Source: Pseudomonas gingeri
Lineage (GTDB): Bacteria > Pseudomonadota > Gammaproteobacteria > Pseudomonadales > Pseudomonadaceae
Direction: 5' to 3'
NCBI RefSeq assembly: GCF_013386115.1
Contig: NZ_JACAOR010000011.1
Coordinates: forward strand, 310,001 to 374,000
Length of the DNA stretch: 64,000 nucleotides
Part shown: piece after piece, positions 61,151-64,000 of the stretch
How positions within the stretch are numbered: the first letter of the stretch is position 1
Layout of the letters: the number at the start of each line of letters is the position of its first letter
Program-made: the position numbers and the translations under genes
Notes under the pieces: generated by a model
What the model saw: the letters and a program-made list of their open reading frames with translations, nothing else
Database searches by the model: none
What the model was told of the DNA's origin: nothing

Positions 61151-62095
61151 TCAGCCGGGAAGGGCAACGGGCGTGAGTACCGGCTTGCCGGAAAAATACG
61201 CCAGCAGATTCTCCGCCACCAGGCTGACCGTGGCTTCCGAGGCCTCCGGCGAAAGGCCGGCGACATGGGGGGTGAGTACCACGTTGGGCAAGTCCTTGAG
61301 CACTTGCGGCACATTCGGCTCGTCATCGAAGACGTCCAGCGCGGCTCCGGCAATCCGGCCCTGTTCCAGCGCGGCCACGAGGTCGTCGGTCAGCACTACG
61401 CTGGCCCGGGCGATATTGACGATAAAACCGTCCGGACCGAGGGCTTCAAGGGCTTGCCGGCCGATCAGGCCGTTGGTGCCGGCACCGCCCGGTGTGGCGA
61501 CGATCAGGAAGTCCGAGGCCTGGGCCAGTTCGACCGGGGTTGCGCAATAGTCATAGCCGATGTCCTCGCGCCGGCGGCGATTGTGGTAGCTCACGGACAT
61601 GCCAAAACCGAGGGCCGCACGCTGGGCAATCGCCATGCCGACCGCGCCCATGCCGAGGATGCCCAGGCGCTTGCCGCCCAGTGACGGGCGCATCAGCTTG
61701 CGCCATTCGCCACGGCGTACCGACGCATCGGCCCGGGGAATATCGCGCACCAGCGACAGCAGCAGGGCCATGGCATGATCGGCTACCGACGAGGCGTTGG
61801 CACCGGCACCGTTGGTCACGACGATGCCGCGTCGTGCGGCGGCATGCAGGTCGACCTTTTCGTAGCCGGCGCCGATCACGCAGATGATTTCCAGCAGGGG
61901 CAGGGCGGCGATTTCCTCGGCGAACAGGCCCAGCGGGCCACGGGTCAGGACTGCATTGATACGCTTGCCGTGGGCGGCGATGGCTTCGGCTCGCAGCGCG
62001 GTCGTCGGGGCGAGGATCAGCTCGAAACCCTGGCGTTCGATGATCGGCAGGTATTCGTTGACGGTTTCCGTCAACACCAGAACTACGTGGGACAT
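61151..62095 (-). CDS. D-2-hydroxyacid dehydrogenase family protein
   Basis: A 314-residue NAD(P)-dependent D-isomer 2-hydroxyacid dehydrogenase. The Rossmann motif LGILGMGAVGMAIAQ and the catalytic set Arg (NIARASVV), Glu (FDDEPNVP) and His (LTPHVAGLSPEA) are complete. GGAG lies 8 bases before ATG 62095. Members reduce glyoxylate, hydroxypyruvate or 2-keto acids; the exact substrate cannot be read from the sequence. It follows the aldehyde dehydrogenase by a REP-derived repeat array. Confidence 0.9.
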   Translation of the reverse strand: MSHVVLVLTETVNEYLPIIERQGFELILAPTTALRAEAIAAHGKRINAVLTRGPLGLFAEEIAALPLLEIICVIGAGYEKVDLHAAARRGIVVTNGAGANASSVADHAMALLLSLVRDIPRADASVRRGEWRKLMRPSLGGKRLGILGMGAVGMAIAQRAALGFGMSVSYHNRRRREDIGYDYCATPVELAQASDFLIVATPGGAGTNGLIGRQALEALGPDGFIVNIARASVVLTDDLVAALEQGRIAGAALDVFDDEPNVPQVLKDLPNVVLTPHVAGLSPEASEATVSLVAENLLAYFSGKPVLTPVALPG

Positions 62096-62160
62096 GCGGC
62101 GCTCCGCCAATCGGTCAGTGGATGCCGGCAAACTACTCCTGAGTGACCTCGGCGGGCAAG

Positions 62161-62312
62161 CGTGGGAACAGGCTTGTGCGGAAGCGAGCCCCTGTGGAAG
62201 CGGGCTTGTATGGGAGTGGACCTGTGTGGGAGCAAGCTTGTGTGGGAGCGGGCTTGCCCGCGAAGAGGCCAGAGCTGTCGCCAGAAGCTTCGCGGGCAAG
62301 CCCGCTCCCACA
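62161..62312. repeat. 16-bp tandem repeat derived from a REP half, with REP doublet
   Basis: Six imperfect 16-bp units begin at 62161, 62177, 62193, 62209, 62225 and 62241, best matched by TGTGGGAGCGGGCTTG. The last unit runs into a full REP (to 62265), and an inverted REP lies at 62288-62312 (CTTCGCGGGCAAGCCCGCTC, then CCACA). The exact period points to slippage expansion of the REP left half. Confidence 0.9.
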
Positions 62313-62357
62313 GGAGACACCCTCCTGCTACCCGGTGTGTCGCCGAGACGCCGCTTT

Positions 62358-63794
62358 TCAGAGGCCAGCCGTCGACCCCAGACCCAGCAACGATTTCGGT
62401 TCGAGAAAGGCTTCGAGTCCGTAGGTGCCGTACTCGCGACCGATCCCCGATTGCTTGAAACCACCGAACGGTGCCTGCGGCTCATGGGCCAGGGTATTGA
62501 TCAGCACACGCCCGGCCTCGATGTGCGCGGCGACGCGGCGGGCCCGTTCGATATCGCGGGACATCACATAGGCCTGCAGGCCGTAGGGCGTGTCATTGGC
62601 GATACGCAGGGCCTCTTCCTGGTCACGGTAGGTGATGATCGACAACACCGGGCCGAAGATTTCCTCGCGGGCGATGGTCATGTCGTTGGTCACGCCGCTG
62701 AATACCGTCGGGCGTACGAACCAGCCGGCCTGCAGACCTTCGGGCAGGCCTTCGCCACCGGTCAGCAGGCGGGCGCCGCTGTCGATACCCACACGGATGT
62801 AACGCTGGACGCGTTGCCATTGTTTCTCGCTGACCATCGGTCCGATGCTGGTGTCCTGTGCCCTCGGGTCGCCGGAGCGGATGGCGCCGATGGCCTTGAG
62901 GACGGCGGCCTCGACCTCGGCCAGGCGCTGTTCCGGCACCAGGATCCGGGTGCCGGCGACACAGGCCTGGCCGTTGTTCATGAAACCGGCCTGCAGTGCC
63001 ATGGGAATGGCCTGGTCGAGGTCGGCGTCGTCGAGAATGACCACCGGGGATTTTCCGCCCAGTTCGAGGGTGACCCGTTTCAGCGTCTCGGCGGCGGCGC
63101 GCAGGATGGTCTTGCCGACCAGGGTCGAGCCGGTGAAGGAAATCTTCGCCACGTCCGGGTGGCTGCTGATCCGGGCGCCCACCGTTTCGCCGCGGCCGGT
63201 GACGATATTGAACACACCGGGCGGCAGGTCGGCCTCGTGCAGGGCCTCGGTGACGATGCGGGTCTGGATCGCGCTCATTTCACTGGGCTTGATCACCGCG
63301 GTGCAACCGGCGGCGAGGGCCGAGGCGAGCTTGCCGCAGATAAAGCCGGCATTGCTGTTCCACGGGGTGATCAGGCCGGCCACGCCCAGTGGCTGCATGC
63401 TCACTTCGGCGGTCCCGGCCTGGCGGATGAAGTCATAGTTTTCCAGGACCCGGGCCGCCTCCAGCAGTACATTCGCCGCGTGCTGGGCCATCCAGCGCGA
63501 GCGCGAAGCCGGTGCGCCATATTCCTCGATCAAGGCATCGTTGAGCTGGTCCTCGCGGGCGGCAATGGCGGCGTGCATGCGTTGCAGCATCGCCAGGCGC
63601 TCGGCCTTGGCGGTGCGCGAAAAGGCCGGGAAGGCCGCCTTGGCGGCGGCAATGGCGGCATCGGCGTCCTGCTCGTCGCCCAGGCGGACCTGGCCGATGA
63701 CCTGGCCGGTGGCCGGGTTGTACAGATCGAACAGTTCCTGGCCGTGGGGGGTGACAAAAGTACCGTTGATATAGATGTGATCGATGCGTTGCAT
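62358..63794 (-). CDS. Aldehyde dehydrogenase family protein
   Basis: A 478-residue NAD(P)-dependent aldehyde dehydrogenase. The catalytic Cys is in NNGQACVAGTRILVP, the general base Glu in TLELGGKSPVVILDD, and the cofactor motif FTGSTLVGK is present. GGAG precedes ATG 63794. A LysR gene is divergent at 63898, so it is probably induced by its substrate through that regulator. Substrate not assignable. Confidence 0.93.
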   Translation of the reverse strand: MQRIDHIYINGTFVTPHGQELFDLYNPATGQVIGQVRLGDEQDADAAIAAAKAAFPAFSRTAKAERLAMLQRMHAAIAAREDQLNDALIEEYGAPASRSRWMAQHAANVLLEAARVLENYDFIRQAGTAEVSMQPLGVAGLITPWNSNAGFICGKLASALAAGCTAVIKPSEMSAIQTRIVTEALHEADLPPGVFNIVTGRGETVGARISSHPDVAKISFTGSTLVGKTILRAAAETLKRVTLELGGKSPVVILDDADLDQAIPMALQAGFMNNGQACVAGTRILVPEQRLAEVEAAVLKAIGAIRSGDPRAQDTSIGPMVSEKQWQRVQRYIRVGIDSGARLLTGGEGLPEGLQAGWFVRPTVFSGVTNDMTIAREEIFGPVLSIITYRDQEEALRIANDTPYGLQAYVMSRDIERARRVAAHIEAGRVLINTLAHEPQAPFGGFKQSGIGREYGTYGLEAFLEPKSLLGLGSTAGL

Positions 63795-63897
63795 GGCAGC
63801 TCCAGAGCGTGCACGGGTGGTGTCGAACACGGTATGGGACTAGGATTGATCTGATAAGCCGGACAGACCGGCATGACTTGATGAGTGATTTGGGATA

Positions 63898-64000
63898 ATG
63901 CGCACTTCAGGCCTGACAGAGCTGGAAGCGGTGCTGGCGGTGGCCCGGCATCGGAGTTTTCGCGCGGCGGCGGCCGAGCTGGAGGTCTCGACCTCGGCCT
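63898..64000 (+). CDS. LysR-family regulator (N-terminus only; cut by window edge)
   Basis: ATG 63898 opens a frame reading MRTSGLTELEAVLAVARHRS and then FRAAAAELEVSTSA before the window ends. This is the first half of a LysR winged helix-turn-helix. It is divergent from the aldehyde dehydrogenase gene 103 bp away, the usual target arrangement. Confidence 0.85.
   Translation, partial: MRTSGLTELEAVLAVARHRSFRAAAAELEVSTSA

Noticed and set aside
62161..62265. CRISPR-like repeat array
   Set aside because: The 16-bp units are contiguous with no spacers and derive from a REP element.
61884..63854. 656-codon plus-strand frame across 61.9-63.9 kb
   Set aside because: Runs through the REP array and antisense to two enzyme genes; its repeats are the translated 16-bp units.

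Overview
The window is GC-rich chromosomal DNA of a Pseudomonas of the fluorescens group. The main reasons are a hydrogen cyanide synthase operon (hcnABC) with a Gac/Rsm-type leader, typical fluorescent-pseudomonad REP elements (core GGGAGCGGGCTTGCCCGC), and a type VI secretion locus with the HSI-III gene order. No tRNA, rRNA, CRISPR array, integrase or transposase was seen.

Layout. 1-9584: an uncharacterised cluster. A six-gene leftward operon (two to four related small beta-rich proteins, a 928-residue protein, a phage-tail-collar protein and a GH19 chitinase/lysozyme cut by the left edge) is divergent from a winged-helix/STAND-ATPase regulator, which is followed by a small unknown gene and a second copy of the first small protein. 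9727-15797: a small exported Met/His/Cys-rich protein followed by a cusCBA-type Cu(I)/Ag(I) efflux operon. 15839-17663: a gene pair of unknown function. 17837-19687: a periplasmic DJ-1/PfpI protein and a divergent LysR regulator. 19793-23738: hcnABC and a LysR regulator. 23745-30494: a cupin, an antitoxin with a frameshifted toxin, a Rieske oxygenase/GMC oxidoreductase/AraC operon and a class II aldolase. 30846-32858: a soluble CZB chemoreceptor and a LysR regulator.

32958-53804: a type VI secretion system. One arm (leftward) is tssB-tssC-hcp-tssE-tssF-tssG-clpV, then two putative metalloprotease genes, vgrG and a MORN-repeat gene. The other arm (rightward) is tssJ-tssK-tssL-tssM-tssA. A DUF4280 PAAR-like gene sits convergent to the MORN gene. 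All core components are present; the PpkA/PppA/Fha phosphorylation module is not. The AT-richer slot between clpV and vgrG holds a JAMM-type and an M91-like HExxH protein, the best effector candidates.

54140-64000: a secreted metzincin protease with PKD and chitin-binding modules, mntH, a small unknown gene, a GH15 glucoamylase/trehalase-like enzyme, an exported SH3-like protein, a D-2-hydroxyacid dehydrogenase, a 16-bp tandem array derived from a REP element, an aldehyde dehydrogenase and the start of a LysR gene.

The overall content (cyanide, T6SS, secreted chitin-targeting protease, copper efflux) fits a soil- or host-associated antagonist. The two parts with least precedent are the 1-9584 cluster and the paired metalloproteases in the T6SS.
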